A DNA stretch of 38,145 bases from an uncultured Actinomycetes bacterium (lineage in GTDB: Bacteria; Actinomycetota; Actinomycetes; Nanopelagicales; Nanopelagicaceae). The position numbers and the translations under genes are program-made. Location of the stretch: the NCBI GenBank assembly GCA_903874255.1, contig CAIQRN010000056.1:1-38145 (forward strand). Reading direction: 5' to 3'. Position 1 is the first letter of the stretch, and each line of letters begins with the position of its first letter. The notes beneath the pieces were generated by a model that was not told where the DNA came from, made no database searches, and was given only the letters and a program-made list of their open reading frames with translations. Of the stretch, positions 7,181 to 15,825 are shown piece after piece.

Positions 7181-8623
7181 GTGAAACGGACAATCAAGTA
7201 TTTCTTGGTAGTCCTTTCGGCCATTGCAACCGCCTACTTAATTGCAATCGCACTGTTGTTGCTGCAAGCCAATTTCATTAAAAACGATATTGCTTCCCTG
7301 TTTCACGCCATTGAATCTGGAGCCACAGTCGCTTCACAAGAGAAATTAACTTCGAAAATTGATCACGAGATTTCTAGAACTGCCAACGTATTAAATTCCC
7401 CCTTCTTTCACCCCATAGTTCGCCACTACATGCCTGCACCTAACGCCGAATTCTTTTTGATGCGCACCTTAATCAAACTCGCCCCAACTGTGCTGGGTTC
7501 AGAAGCCCCAAAGAAATATCTAATTGTTTTTCAAAACTCTGCCGAAGCTCGCGGCACTGGTGGAATTATTGGCGCTTTTGCCGAGATAGAAATCTCGCGG
7601 GGAAAAATTACGATTCTTCGTCAGGGTTCCAACGCCGGCCTGCAATCACTCAATGACATACCAATCACCATGCCAAGTGAATACGCCAATGTTTATGGCA
7701 GTGACCCAGCCATCTGGCAAAACTCCAACATGTCACCGCACTTTCCCTATGCCGCCAAAATCTGGTCAGCGCTTTGGCAAAAACAATTTAATGAAAAGCT
7801 CGATGGAGTAATTGCCACCGACCCAACGGCCCTGAGTTATGTATTGCGCGCTACCGGCCCAATAACTTTGGCATCTGGTGAGAAAATTAGCGCAAACAAC
7901 GTGGTTGAAAAAACCTTATCAACTGCATACCAACGCTTTGCAACAGACAACGATGCACGAAAAGAATATTTAGTTGAAGTAATGAAGACTGTTATGCAAC
8001 AGTTAATAAACGGCGGATATTCAAAGCTAACTTTTGCACGTGAGGTGCAGACCCCTCTTCGCGATCGCCGAATACTTTTTGCATTGTCTAATCCACGCGA
8101 CCAGTCATCACTGTTGCCTACAATAATTAGCGGAAATCTAGACAATAAAGCTAATAACGAGTTCCGCGCAGTGATTCAAAATATCTCGGGCAATAAATTG
8201 GATTACTACCTTCGCAAAGAAACCCACATCCAATCTAAAGCCTGCAGCAGCCCATTACAGACAACAATCTCTGTCACCATAACAAATACGTTAAGAAATT
8301 TTTCTTCTCTGCCAGATTACGTTAAAGGCCGCCTGGATTTAAATCAGCCCCACGGCATCAATGGTCGCCATGGCTTCACGGTCATGATCTATGGCCCAAC
8401 CGCAGCCGAGGCAATCTCGGTCATCCGCAGCGATGCGGGCCAAGAGGGGCCAGCCCTAGCCCAAGAGCGTGGCCGCCCGATAGCAGTTTTCAACGCCGAC
8501 CTTGCGCCTATGGCTTCCGAGACTTATACCGTCACATTTGCTGGCGGAACCGGCCATATTGGCTACGTAAAACAGGCACTAGTCATACCTGAGCAAATAT
8601 CGATTCAGGATGGATGCCGATAG
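7181..8623 (+). CDS. DUF4012 family protein
   Basis: 480 aa, with one N-terminal membrane helix (about 7-29) and the rest predicted outside the membrane. The DUF4012 core is clear: KYLIVFQNSAEARGTGGIIG at about 113-132, then AFAEIEISRGKITIL. This actinobacterial family has no established enzymatic role; it is often found near polysaccharide genes. The gene follows the kinase by 13 bases, suggesting one operon and a role in processing or attaching the polymer (inference). The start is GTG 7181; no strong ribosome-binding site is visible. Confidence 0.85.
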   Translation: MKRTIKYFLVVLSAIATAYLIAIALLLLQANFIKNDIASLFHAIESGATVASQEKLTSKIDHEISRTANVLNSPFFHPIVRHYMPAPNAEFFLMRTLIKLAPTVLGSEAPKKYLIVFQNSAEARGTGGIIGAFAEIEISRGKITILRQGSNAGLQSLNDIPITMPSEYANVYGSDPAIWQNSNMSPHFPYAAKIWSALWQKQFNEKLDGVIATDPTALSYVLRATGPITLASGEKISANNVVEKTLSTAYQRFATDNDARKEYLVEVMKTVMQQLINGGYSKLTFAREVQTPLRDRRILFALSNPRDQSSLLPTIISGNLDNKANNEFRAVIQNISGNKLDYYLRKETHIQSKACSSPLQTTISVTITNTLRNFSSLPDYVKGRLDLNQPHGINGRHGFTVMIYGPTAAEAISVIRSDAGQEGPALAQERGRPIAVFNADLAPMASETYTVTFAGGTGHIGYVKQALVIPEQISIQDGCR

Positions 8624-8636
8624 CACCAATGTGGTC

Positions 8637-8642
8637 TATCGT
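8637..8642 (+). promoter_or_regulatory. -10 box of a predicted leaderless promoter
   Basis: TATCGT, six bases (TTTGCC), then ATG at 8649. The box lies just past the DUF4012 stop and supports the internal ATG as the true start over the ATG at 8610. Confidence 0.45.
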
Positions 8643-8648
8643 TTTGCC

Positions 8649-9083
8649 ATGAAGACAAACACTGCCAAGACCGCATTAATCCTTGCCGCTGCAATCGCAT
8701 TTTCAACTGCAACTCCATCGATCGCAGCCACCTACCCGCCAACGATTAATAAAATTACTTTAAATACTTCTTTGGTCGTTGTTGGTTCATCAACAGTCAC
8801 AGTTAAGACTGTCTTAACATTAACTAAAACGAGTACTGCTACCACCATCAAAGCCAACACACCAATTCGTGTATTAGTTAAAGGAATTAAATCTGGCGCA
8901 GTCGTTCACTCAACTTTAAAAGCTCCAAATGGAAAAGTAACGGTATTGCCTGACATCGTTGCAAATTCAAAAGGTGTTATAGATGTCAAAGCACTTGCGT
9001 TGAAGGTTCCTGGCAAGTATTCACTGTATTACTGGCTACCAAATGGAACATATAAATTGCTAACAATTACAGTTAAAAAATAA
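8649..9083 (+). CDS. Small secreted protein, beta-rich
   Basis: 144 aa with a clear signal peptide (MKTNTAKTALILAAAIAFST, cleavage near the AA after SI). The mature part is Thr/Val/Lys-rich and predicted to be beta-sheet, ending PGKYSLYYWLPNGTYKLLTI then TVKK. That ending resembles the C-terminal module of the large adhesin at 25609, which ends TYIVQLSSSTGAKYFIKVVV. Both look like a small Ig-like fold. No catalytic motif. The start is at 8649 because that places the signal peptide at the N-terminus; a longer reading from 8610 would bury it. It overlaps nothing and is followed by a strong terminator. Confidence 0.75.
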   Translation: MKTNTAKTALILAAAIAFSTATPSIAATYPPTINKITLNTSLVVVGSSTVTVKTVLTLTKTSTATTIKANTPIRVLVKGIKSGAVVHSTLKAPNGKVTVLPDIVANSKGVIDVKALALKVPGKYSLYYWLPNGTYKLLTITVKK

Positions 9084-9102
9084 TTTAAAACTATTTAACG
9101 TT

Positions 9103-9135
9103 AAGGCGCTTACTAAGAAATTTAGTAGGCGCCTT
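9103..9135. terminator. Bidirectional intrinsic terminator
   Basis: A 15-bp stem with two G-T wobbles (AAGGCGCTTACTAAG / TTTAGTAGGCGCCTT) and a 3-base loop, followed by T bases on the plus strand. It lies between the converging secreted-protein gene and the sugar transferase gene, and includes the stop codon of the latter. Confidence 0.9.
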
Positions 9136-10528
9136 TTCCTGTAATCATCACACCGATTGTTCTAAAGATTAACCACAGATCACCGCTAAAGCTCCAGTTC
9201 ATTGCATAGTTCAAATCAAAGGTTACTGATTTATCCCACGACAAATCGGCACGTCCACTTACTTGCCAAGGCCCAGTCACTCCTGGCTTAACGCCCAAGC
9301 GACGAGATGCGATGGGGGAGTATTGAATCGCCTCTTCTGGCAACGCAGGGCGCGGACCAACAACAGACATTTCACCACGCAAGACATTTATAAACTGTGG
9401 CAGTTCATCGAATGAGCTACGGCGTAAAAACTTGCCCATCTTTGTAATACGTGGATCGTTAGGATTCTTAAAAAGAACGTGGCCATCGCCATGGCCATTA
9501 GGCACAAGATCCTTAATTTGGTCAGCATCTCTGACCATGGTTCTAAATTTGAGGAACTTAAAAATCTTTTTATCCATTCCTACACGCTCACTTATATACA
9601 AAATAGGCGTGCCTTGGGTAATAAGCATCGCAAGCACAAGCAAAGCCCAGATAGGAAAACCGATAACTAAGACGAGCACAGAAAAAACGATGTCAAAAGA
9701 GCGTTTAATGATTCGATCTAACCGATCAATGCGGCTTGCTCTGAAGCGAAAGAATGGTGAACTTGAATCGCGAACTAAGAAGTTCACATATGACTCTTGC
9801 AGTGCAAGCGTTGGGTAAACCAATATTGAAACATGGAAAGAGCTCAAGTGATTAACAATCACATGCGGAGGCAGCCGGCCTTCATTGGGTGCAATTACTA
9901 GAAAATCTGCATACTCATTTTTCATAACTGCTTTGCTAATAAATGAATCGAGTTCATTGACAGAGTCATGAAGCACATGGGTAGCAACCACGTGATACCC
10001 CAAATTAAATTCAGTATCAACCTTGTGCGCGAACTCTTTCAAGAACGCCTCATCTGTTCCAATTAAGTAGATGCCGCGCCCGGTACGTTTCTTATGATGA
10101 AGTAAGTGACTAAGCACAAAACGAACAACGTGGCGCAGAGTGAACATAAAAGTAACGCTGATCAAAGCGTAAAGACCATAAGCGATTCGAGAGAAGGCTG
10201 TATGCGAAAGAAAGAAAGCAAAGCCTAAGCCAAAAAGAAAGTAGCAAGCTCGGTTAAATAGATGACCGTCTTTTAAGTTTGCGTCAAATTGCATGTACGG
10301 CTTGTAGGCACCAACTGCGATGAAGTACAAAATCCAGACGAATGAAATCAGCAAAACTAAAGCGGTGTAGCGAAAATTAACATCAAAAACTTGAACAATT
10401 GTTTCTTCACTGTGATCCAAAATCTCGTAACCCAAAACCGTGCCCGAAGCTACGAGTAATGAAAAAACATCTGCGAAGAAAATTGAGATCGCGTAAAAAT
10501 TTAGCCAGGCTTTCTTATGGTTATGCAT
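9122..10528 (-). CDS. Polyprenyl-phosphate sugar-1-phosphate transferase (WbaP/CpsE type)
   Basis: Starts the repeat unit by moving a hexose-1-phosphate from a UDP-sugar to undecaprenyl phosphate. Residues 1-155 hold about five membrane helices, then a nucleotide-binding-like domain, then the conserved transferase domain (about 270-468) with a membrane hairpin and the motifs FLKFRTMVRDAD, RRSSFDELPQF, MSVVGPRPALPEE and GVTGPWQVSGR. The 468-aa length is normal. I use the ATG at 10528 (MHNHKKAWLNFY), which has a G-rich run upstream; in-frame ATG 10561 and TTG 10567 are alternatives. It probably fixes Gal or Glc as the first sugar, though the sequence does not decide which. Confidence 0.9.
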   Translation of the reverse strand: MHNHKKAWLNFYAISIFFADVFSLLVASGTVLGYEILDHSEETIVQVFDVNFRYTALVLLISFVWILYFIAVGAYKPYMQFDANLKDGHLFNRACYFLFGLGFAFFLSHTAFSRIAYGLYALISVTFMFTLRHVVRFVLSHLLHHKKRTGRGIYLIGTDEAFLKEFAHKVDTEFNLGYHVVATHVLHDSVNELDSFISKAVMKNEYADFLVIAPNEGRLPPHVIVNHLSSFHVSILVYPTLALQESYVNFLVRDSSSPFFRFRASRIDRLDRIIKRSFDIVFSVLVLVIGFPIWALLVLAMLITQGTPILYISERVGMDKKIFKFLKFRTMVRDADQIKDLVPNGHGDGHVLFKNPNDPRITKMGKFLRRSSFDELPQFINVLRGEMSVVGPRPALPEEAIQYSPIASRRLGVKPGVTGPWQVSGRADLSWDKSVTFDLNYAMNWSFSGDLWLIFRTIGVMITGKGAY

Positions 10529-10769
10529 TATTGCCCCCGCCTGTATGGCCACTGACTGCATTAACAATGCTGGCCCCCGTAAGAATCATGTGCCGAATAG
10601 TAATATCGCAGCACCTCTGGGTAAAGAATCTAATGAAGAATATTCGAACAATGTCCGTACAAGTGGCTTAAGACCAGTCACGCTTGCCTATTTATGAGCC
10701 AGCACTCATGACTGATGCAATTCTGAATTGTCAAAATAGTTTCGGGGGGCCACCCCAGCCATAGGCGAT
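10529..10769. other. Intergenic region between sugar transferase and GDP-fucose synthase genes
   Basis: 241 bases without a credible gene. On the minus strand a perfect TTGACA (10734-10729) could be the -35 of the sugar transferase promoter, but no good -10 follows at normal spacing. A short G/C-rich inverted repeat (GGGG-CCA-CCCC, 10743-10755) could be a weak terminator for the GDP-fucose synthase gene; it lacks a T tract. Confidence 0.4.
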
Positions 10770-11723
10770 TTATGAAGCGTTAAGAGACTCTAAATACCAG
10801 TTATAAGTAGACAGGATTCCATCTCTTAACTCAATCTCAGGTTTCCAACCAAGTTCATTTATTCTCGTGGTGTCCAATAGCTTCCTTGGTGTTCCATTGG
10901 GTTTGCTTTCATCCCATTCGATTGTTCCCTTGAATCCAACAATTTCAGCAATCAATATTGCAAGATCTTTTATTGAAATATCACGGCCCCAACCAACGTT
11001 TATCGGCATCCCGTCTTCGTAATTTTCAAGTAGATACAGGCAAGCCCGGGCTAAGTCATCAGTATGCAGGAACTCTCGAAGAGGTGATCCGGTTCCCCAT
11101 AAAATTACTGTCTGAGTTTGAGTAATTTTCGCTTCGTGAAATCTGCGAATTAATGCCGGCAAAACATGACTACTTGTTAAATCGAAATTATCTCCAGGCC
11201 CATATAGGTTTGTTGGCATAGCGGAGATCCAACTTCTTCCGTACTCACGTCTGTATGACTGAACCTGCGTCACGCCTGCAATTTTTGCAATCGCGTAGGC
11301 ATCATTAGTCTCTTCGAGCTTGCCGGTTAAGAAGGATTCTTCGCGTATGGGTTGGTCAGCAAACTTTGGGTAAATGCATGATGAGCCAAGGAATAGAACT
11401 TTGCCCACATCATTCTTGTGCGCGGCTTCAAATAAGTTGGTCTGAATTCGGATGTTGTCATTCAAAAATTCCACCGGATAAGTTGCATTCGCCACTATTC
11501 CGCCCACTTTTGCCGCTGCAATTATGAGTACTTCGGGCCTAGCCTGGGTAATTGCCCTGAGGGTTGACTCTTGCTCGCGCAAATCGAGTTCGATTGAAGT
11601 ATGACCAGTTAAATGAGTGAAACCTGAAGACTCTAAGAATCTCCAAATGGCAGAGCCCACCAAACCACGATGACCCGCAATATATATGCGTGAATTTCTA
11701 TCGAGTTTCGTCTTCATATTCAT
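10770..11723 (-). CDS. fcl: GDP-L-fucose synthase
   Basis: NADPH-dependent epimerase/reductase making GDP-L-fucose from GDP-4-keto-6-deoxymannose, the product of the divergent neighbour. The 317-aa extended SDR protein shows the nucleotide motif G17-HRGLV-G23, the LGSSCIYP strand carrying the catalytic Ser, and YAIAK near residue 143 as the YxxxK pair. AAAKVGGIVANATYPVEF and the NVGWGRDISIKDLA region are typical of this enzyme and separate it from general epimerases. It supplies the donor for the GT11 fucosyltransferase at 14974. The start is ATG 11723, with a second ATG two codons on. Confidence 0.93.
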   Translation of the reverse strand: MNMKTKLDRNSRIYIAGHRGLVGSAIWRFLESSGFTHLTGHTSIELDLREQESTLRAITQARPEVLIIAAAKVGGIVANATYPVEFLNDNIRIQTNLFEAAHKNDVGKVLFLGSSCIYPKFADQPIREESFLTGKLEETNDAYAIAKIAGVTQVQSYRREYGRSWISAMPTNLYGPGDNFDLTSSHVLPALIRRFHEAKITQTQTVILWGTGSPLREFLHTDDLARACLYLLENYEDGMPINVGWGRDISIKDLAILIAEIVGFKGTIEWDESKPNGTPRKLLDTTRINELGWKPEIELRDGILSTYNWYLESLNAS

Positions 11724-11788
11724 TTGTTCTTATTCAATCATGAATTACAGTAAGCACACAGGTTCAACACATTGACCAAGAGGGAATA

Positions 11789-12763
11789 ATGAAAAAAGCA
11801 CTCATTACTGGCATTACTGGTCAAGACGGCTCTTACCTGACAGAACTGCTGCTGGAAAAAGGCTACGAGGTCCATGGAATTATTCGACGGGCCTCAAACT
11901 TTAATACTCAACGCATCGATCACCTGATTGAAAATCCTGAAATCTATAATCAGAAACTATTTCTCCATTACGGCGATATGACAGATGGTTCACGTCTTGT
12001 CACATTGATCGCAAAGCTTGCACCCGATGAGGTTTATAACTTAGCCGCCCAGTCACATGTTCGCGTTTCATTTGATGAGCCTGAATACACAGGCGATACC
12101 GTCGGACTTGGTACAACGCGACTATTGGAAGCAATTCGCATTACGGGTGTGAACTCAAAGTTTTATCAAGCTTCATCGTCAGAGATGTTTGGTGCGACGC
12201 CTCCGCCGCAGAATGAGGAGACTCCTTTTTATCCGCGCTCGCCGTACGGGGCAGCCAAGCTATATTCCTACTGGATGACTAAGAATTACCGAGAGGCTTA
12301 TGGGCTATTTGCCTGCAACGGTATTCTTTTTAATCACGAATCAGAACGCCGCGGCGAAACCTTTGTGACTCAGAAGATTGCCTTGGGGGCGGCTCGAATT
12401 GCACAAGGCAAGCAAAAAGAGCTCATATTGGGAAACCTGGATGCAATCCGTGACTGGGGATATGCACCAGAGTACGGGGAGGGGATGTGGCGAATGCTCC
12501 AACACAGCACTCCCGATGACTATGTGCTCGCTACAAATACAGGTTATTCAGTTCGAGAATTTCTAAAGTTTGCATTTGATACCGTCAATCTCGACTGGGA
12601 AAAATATGTGAAATTTGACCAACGGTATGAGCGACCTACGGAAGTTGATGCACTAATTGGCGACTATAGTAAAGCCGAAAAAATTCTAAAGTGGAAGCCT
12701 TCCATACTTACACCTCAGCTTGCCTCCATAATGGTAAAGAACAACCTAAATTTAGCCCAATGA
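11789..12763 (+). CDS. gmd: GDP-mannose 4,6-dehydratase
   Basis: Converts GDP-D-mannose to GDP-4-keto-6-deoxy-D-mannose, the first step to GDP-L-fucose. The 324-aa SDR protein has G8-ITG-QDG-SYL, the [14 protein letters not shown] stretch specific to Gmd, SSSEMFG, the catalytic YGAAK near residue 153, and the [16 protein letters not shown] and [12 protein letters not shown] blocks that bind the nucleotide sugar. It is slightly shorter than most Gmd proteins. AGAGGGA gives a good ribosome-binding site. It is divergent from the GDP-fucose synthase gene with 65 bases between, not in the usual tandem order, so the two share a promoter region. Confidence 0.95.
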   Translation: MKKALITGITGQDGSYLTELLLEKGYEVHGIIRRASNFNTQRIDHLIENPEIYNQKLFLHYGDMTDGSRLVTLIAKLAPDEVYNLAAQSHVRVSFDEPEYTGDTVGLGTTRLLEAIRITGVNSKFYQASSSEMFGATPPPQNEETPFYPRSPYGAAKLYSYWMTKNYREAYGLFACNGILFNHESERRGETFVTQKIALGAARIAQGKQKELILGNLDAIRDWGYAPEYGEGMWRMLQHSTPDDYVLATNTGYSVREFLKFAFDTVNLDWEKYVKFDQRYERPTEVDALIGDYSKAEKILKWKPSILTPQLASIMVKNNLNLAQ

Positions 12764-12831
12764 TTCCACTAATATTCTTCCCTTGGGACTGCGGTATCAA
12801 TTCACCATTAAGCTCTTGTGATTGCTAATCT

Positions 12832-13794
12832 ATGAAACTCTCTTCACAAACTAATGAACCTAGTAAAAATGACGATACTCTTCATTTTCCTTTAAAGATT
12901 CTAATAGTTGGAACTGTTAGGAATGTAGCGAAAACCTTGGGGAAAAATTTTTCAACAGTTTCGAATGCCTTTGGCGAATTTAGCGAAGTAAAGTTCCTGT
13001 TTGTAGAATCTGATTCAACTGATAAAACTGTTGATAAATTGGAATTACTTAAACACCAGTACGCAAATGTTGAATACATTACCTTGGGAAAGTTGAGCGA
13101 TACACTGAAGACCCGCGTAGAAAGGATAAGACACTGTCGGAACGTATACGTGAATTATATCCAAAGACACTTCCCCGAGAAAGCATGGGACTTGATCGTC
13201 GTTATCGACTTTGATGATCGTTTTTTCCGACTTCAAAAAGATGATTTACTGTCTGCTTTGGAACGACGAGCTGAATGGGATGTTTGTTGTTCAAATCAAA
13301 AAAATGGCTACTACGATATTTATGCTTTGAGACATCAAGAGTGGAATCCTACGGATAGTTATAGAACCTTAAACTGGTTCATTTCGATTAAGAAAATCTC
13401 ATTAGAAGATTCTTCGCTTCTTTCGTTTTTCAAAAATTTACTATTAATTGATCAGCTATTTGATATCACAATTGCAAAAAAAATGATCAAGTTGAAAACC
13501 CAAGAACTTGTTTACGTTGACTCTGCATTTGGTGGACTCGCTATTTATAACGCCATTGCATTCCTTGAGTCAGATTACAGTTGTGAAGACAGTATTTATC
13601 CAGAATGTGAACATGTAACATTTCACAGGAAATTGCGCGCCCGTGAGATGAAAATCTGCATTGATCCTAGTTTAGTGACTGCAAACTGGAATTTTCATAA
13701 CTTAAATCGCCTACGTATTTGGAGATTAACAAAATTGCTGATTAGAATTGGAACCAAAAGATACCCTTTCTCTTGGTTGGAATCTACTAATTGA
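12832..13794 (+). CDS. GT-A-like glycosyltransferase of unclear family
   Basis: 320 aa, soluble. The N-terminal half looks like a nucleotide-sugar fold: ILIVGTVRNVAKTL, then FLFVESDSTDKT, then RIRHCRNVYVNYI, then a metal-site candidate VVIDFDDRFF near residue 125. Further on, NGYYDIYALRHQEWNP and the VYVDSAFGGLAIY stretch resemble the fungal capsule mannosyltransferase-like (GT69/Anp1-like) proteins; this is a weak, recalled likeness. Placed between the GDP-mannose enzymes and an epimerase, it probably adds one sugar of the repeat unit. A TAATCT box directly abuts the ATG. Codon use is AT-rich, like the rest of the variable core. Confidence 0.65.
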   Translation: MKLSSQTNEPSKNDDTLHFPLKILIVGTVRNVAKTLGKNFSTVSNAFGEFSEVKFLFVESDSTDKTVDKLELLKHQYANVEYITLGKLSDTLKTRVERIRHCRNVYVNYIQRHFPEKAWDLIVVIDFDDRFFRLQKDDLLSALERRAEWDVCCSNQKNGYYDIYALRHQEWNPTDSYRTLNWFISIKKISLEDSSLLSFFKNLLLIDQLFDITIAKKMIKLKTQELVYVDSAFGGLAIYNAIAFLESDYSCEDSIYPECEHVTFHRKLRAREMKICIDPSLVTANWNFHNLNRLRIWRLTKLLIRIGTKRYPFSWLESTN

Positions 13795-13916
13795 TCCTTC
13801 TTCGGTGAATTCTTTCTTTGGAGAAAGTTGGCAACATCGCTTTAGAACATAACTTTTGTAAGTCTCAAAGCATTAAGTATTTTTCTCAAGAATGTGTTTA
13901 TTGGCTTCTTTTGAAG

Positions 13917-13922
13917 TAAACT
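13917..13922 (+). promoter_or_regulatory. -10 box of a predicted leaderless promoter
   Basis: TAAACT, six bases (TTTGCA), then ATG at 13929. No Shine-Dalgarno sequence precedes the epimerase gene. Confidence 0.5.
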
Positions 13923-13928
13923 TTTGCA

Positions 13929-14927
13929 ATGAATTACTTGGTCACGGGTGGAGCAGGCTTTATTGGATCGGAACTAATCAAGCTACTTGTTAAGAATGGT
14001 TGCTCCGTTTTTAGTATCGATCGTCACCCAAATAAGAACTTAGATACCCTCGGAAATTCGGTGAGACAAGTTATATGCGATATCTCTGATTACTCCCAGT
14101 TGCTGGCGTCTTGTAGTGATTTGCCAAAAATCGATGGAATCTTTCATTTAGCGGCTTTAAAATCAGTAACTGGTTCCGAATCAGAACGTGACCTGTATCA
14201 GAGAGTGAATGTTTTGGGAACTGAGAACGTTTTGAAATTCATGGAAGACATGAAGATTACAAAACTCTTATTTGCTTCGAGTGCAGCTGTATATGGAAAT
14301 GGGAATGGTTCCAAATTATTGAGTGAAACCAATGCAGTTTCACCTATCAATTGGTATGGGACAACAAAAGTTCTAGGCGAGAATTTAATAAATAAATTCA
14401 TTGAAGACCATCCTGATTCTTATTCTTGTGCCCTCAGATTGTTTAATGTTATCGGTATCGGGGAAGGGGAAAACCCTGATATCAAGGGTGAAAATGCTAT
14501 AAGTATCATTCTCAATGCAATTAGCCGAGGAACGAGATTCAAAGTCTTTGGAAACACTCATGACACACCCGATGGCTCTTGCATGCGTGATTACATTTCT
14601 ATTAAGGACACCGCAGAAGGATTTTACAGAGCAATGCTTTACCTTGAGAAGCACCCAAAGGTTCGAAATGAGACAATTAATTTGTGTAGTGGAATAGGAA
14701 CCTCGGTTTTGCAACTTGTGGCCGAATTTAGAGCTAAGTCAGTCAGAGAATTTGACTTCGAAATTTGTCCTTCAAGACCAGGGGAACCAGGAAAGTCGGT
14801 AGGCGATCCTGCCAAGACTTCAATGATTCTTGACTGGATGCCATCTACCGAAGTGAGTGAATCTATTCATGACATTATGTCTGTATTTAACCCAATTTCC
14901 GTTTCTCAAAATTACTCAGATCAATAA
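13929..14927 (+). CDS. NAD-dependent sugar epimerase (UDP-glucose/UDP-GlcNAc 4-epimerase-like)
   Basis: 332-aa extended SDR enzyme, GalE-type. Visible: G7-GAGFIG-S near the N-terminus, the DISDY strand, FHLAALKSVTGSE (typical of GalE), SSAAVYG with the catalytic Ser, and YGTTK near residue 143. RLFNVIGIG and CMRDYISIKDTAEG follow as in 4-epimerases. It would make UDP-Gal or UDP-GalNAc, the donors needed by the GT6 transferase in the operon that converges on it; the sequence does not tell which. Its end faces the end of the GT11 gene, with 46 bases between and no clear terminator. Confidence 0.85.
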   Translation: MNYLVTGGAGFIGSELIKLLVKNGCSVFSIDRHPNKNLDTLGNSVRQVICDISDYSQLLASCSDLPKIDGIFHLAALKSVTGSESERDLYQRVNVLGTENVLKFMEDMKITKLLFASSAAVYGNGNGSKLLSETNAVSPINWYGTTKVLGENLINKFIEDHPDSYSCALRLFNVIGIGEGENPDIKGENAISIILNAISRGTRFKVFGNTHDTPDGSCMRDYISIKDTAEGFYRAMLYLEKHPKVRNETINLCSGIGTSVLQLVAEFRAKSVREFDFEICPSRPGEPGKSVGDPAKTSMILDWMPSTEVSESIHDIMSVFNPISVSQNYSDQ

Positions 14928-14973
14928 AATCATGGAGAGTTTTACTTGTTAAAAATTGTTGGATTAGAACCTA

Positions 14974-15825
14974 TCAGATTCCAAAGTAATCGACTGTCTT
15001 TATGTTGCCTGCGTCATCAGTGGTCTTAGTGAGAATCAACCAATCTTCCTGATAAAGGTTCGACTCATGACGGCCCGGGGACTTCAGCCACGGATACGGA
15101 GCGATAACCTTCTGACTTCGTTTCATGTCTCGGGAAAATTGGGTAGCCCACCAGGAGAAAGTGCTGTTACTAATTACAATATAGTTGTAGTGGCTCATCA
15201 AAAAGATGTCTTCTAAGGGGGAAGTCTGGTTGAGTTTGAAATTCCAACCACGCTTTTGGGCCTCGATAGCAAATTCTTGATCATCTGAAAAGACGTCGAC
15301 TTCCAATTTTGAATCAATTGTGAGGAAATGCTCAACAGCTCTTTCAAAATACTCTATCTCACATAGTCCGTGATGGTCAGACGTGTTTTTATTTAGATAA
15401 TCCCCTCGGCGAACATGAACAGCAACACGGTCTTCAGATGGACCTTCCAAACATCTACGATACTTCTCGTCCAAAATTGGAAAGACCCTCGGAGCAAGTA
15501 ATTTACTCTGAAAGAACCCATCGAAATATCTAAACTTGACGATCCCTGGATTCAAATAATCTACTTTTTCATTATCAATGAATATCGTACCGCTTCGAAA
15601 TTTTCGAAGGTAGAAATGAAAAAATCTCGAAAAACTCTTAGACTTATATTGATTTATGAGAGAGAGTGCTGATAATTCTCTAGATGCGTCTTTATGTCGT
15701 GAAAAATACCACGACACGTCTATTATGACTCTTTCTTCAAGTTGTTGACACAAGAAATCTACAAAAGCAATTTGGAAAAGTTGATTTCCTAAACCCCCTT
15801 TCATTGAGACAATCTTACGACTCAT
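14974..15825 (-). CDS. Alpha-1,2-fucosyltransferase, GT11 family
   Basis: Transfers L-fucose from GDP-fucose to the 2-position of a galactose. The 283-aa product carries the GT11 signatures: VSMKGGLGNQLFQIAF at the N-terminus, VAVHVRRGDYLN near residue 138 (the GDP-fucose-binding HxRRGDY motif), VDVFSDDQEFA, and IVISNSTFSWWATQFS. The reading frame stays open 30 codons upstream, but AGGAGA lies at good spacing before ATG 15825 and the family N-terminus starts here, so I take this start; it overlaps the GT6 stop by 11 bases. It is the last gene of the minus-strand operon. The GDP-fucose enzymes 3-4 kb away supply the donor. Confidence 0.92.
   Translation of the reverse strand: MSRKIVSMKGGLGNQLFQIAFVDFLCQQLEERVIIDVSWYFSRHKDASRELSALSLINQYKSKSFSRFFHFYLRKFRSGTIFIDNEKVDYLNPGIVKFRYFDGFFQSKLLAPRVFPILDEKYRRCLEGPSEDRVAVHVRRGDYLNKNTSDHHGLCEIEYFERAVEHFLTIDSKLEVDVFSDDQEFAIEAQKRGWNFKLNQTSPLEDIFLMSHYNYIVISNSTFSWWATQFSRDMKRSQKVIAPYPWLKSPGRHESNLYQEDWLILTKTTDDAGNIKTVDYFGI

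Noticed and set aside
8610-8648. ATG 8610 as start of the small secreted protein
   Set aside because: It would place 13 polar residues before the signal peptide and overlap the DUF4012 gene; ATG 8649 with a -10 box six bases upstream fits better.
10743-10755. GGGG-CCA-CCCC inverted repeat as terminator for GDP-fucose synthase
   Set aside because: The stem is only four pairs with a 3-base loop and no T tract, too weak to call.
12826-12831. TAATCT as a -10 box for the gene at 12832
   Set aside because: It touches the ATG, so a normal start of transcription would fall inside the gene; no in-frame start follows soon after. Left unassigned.
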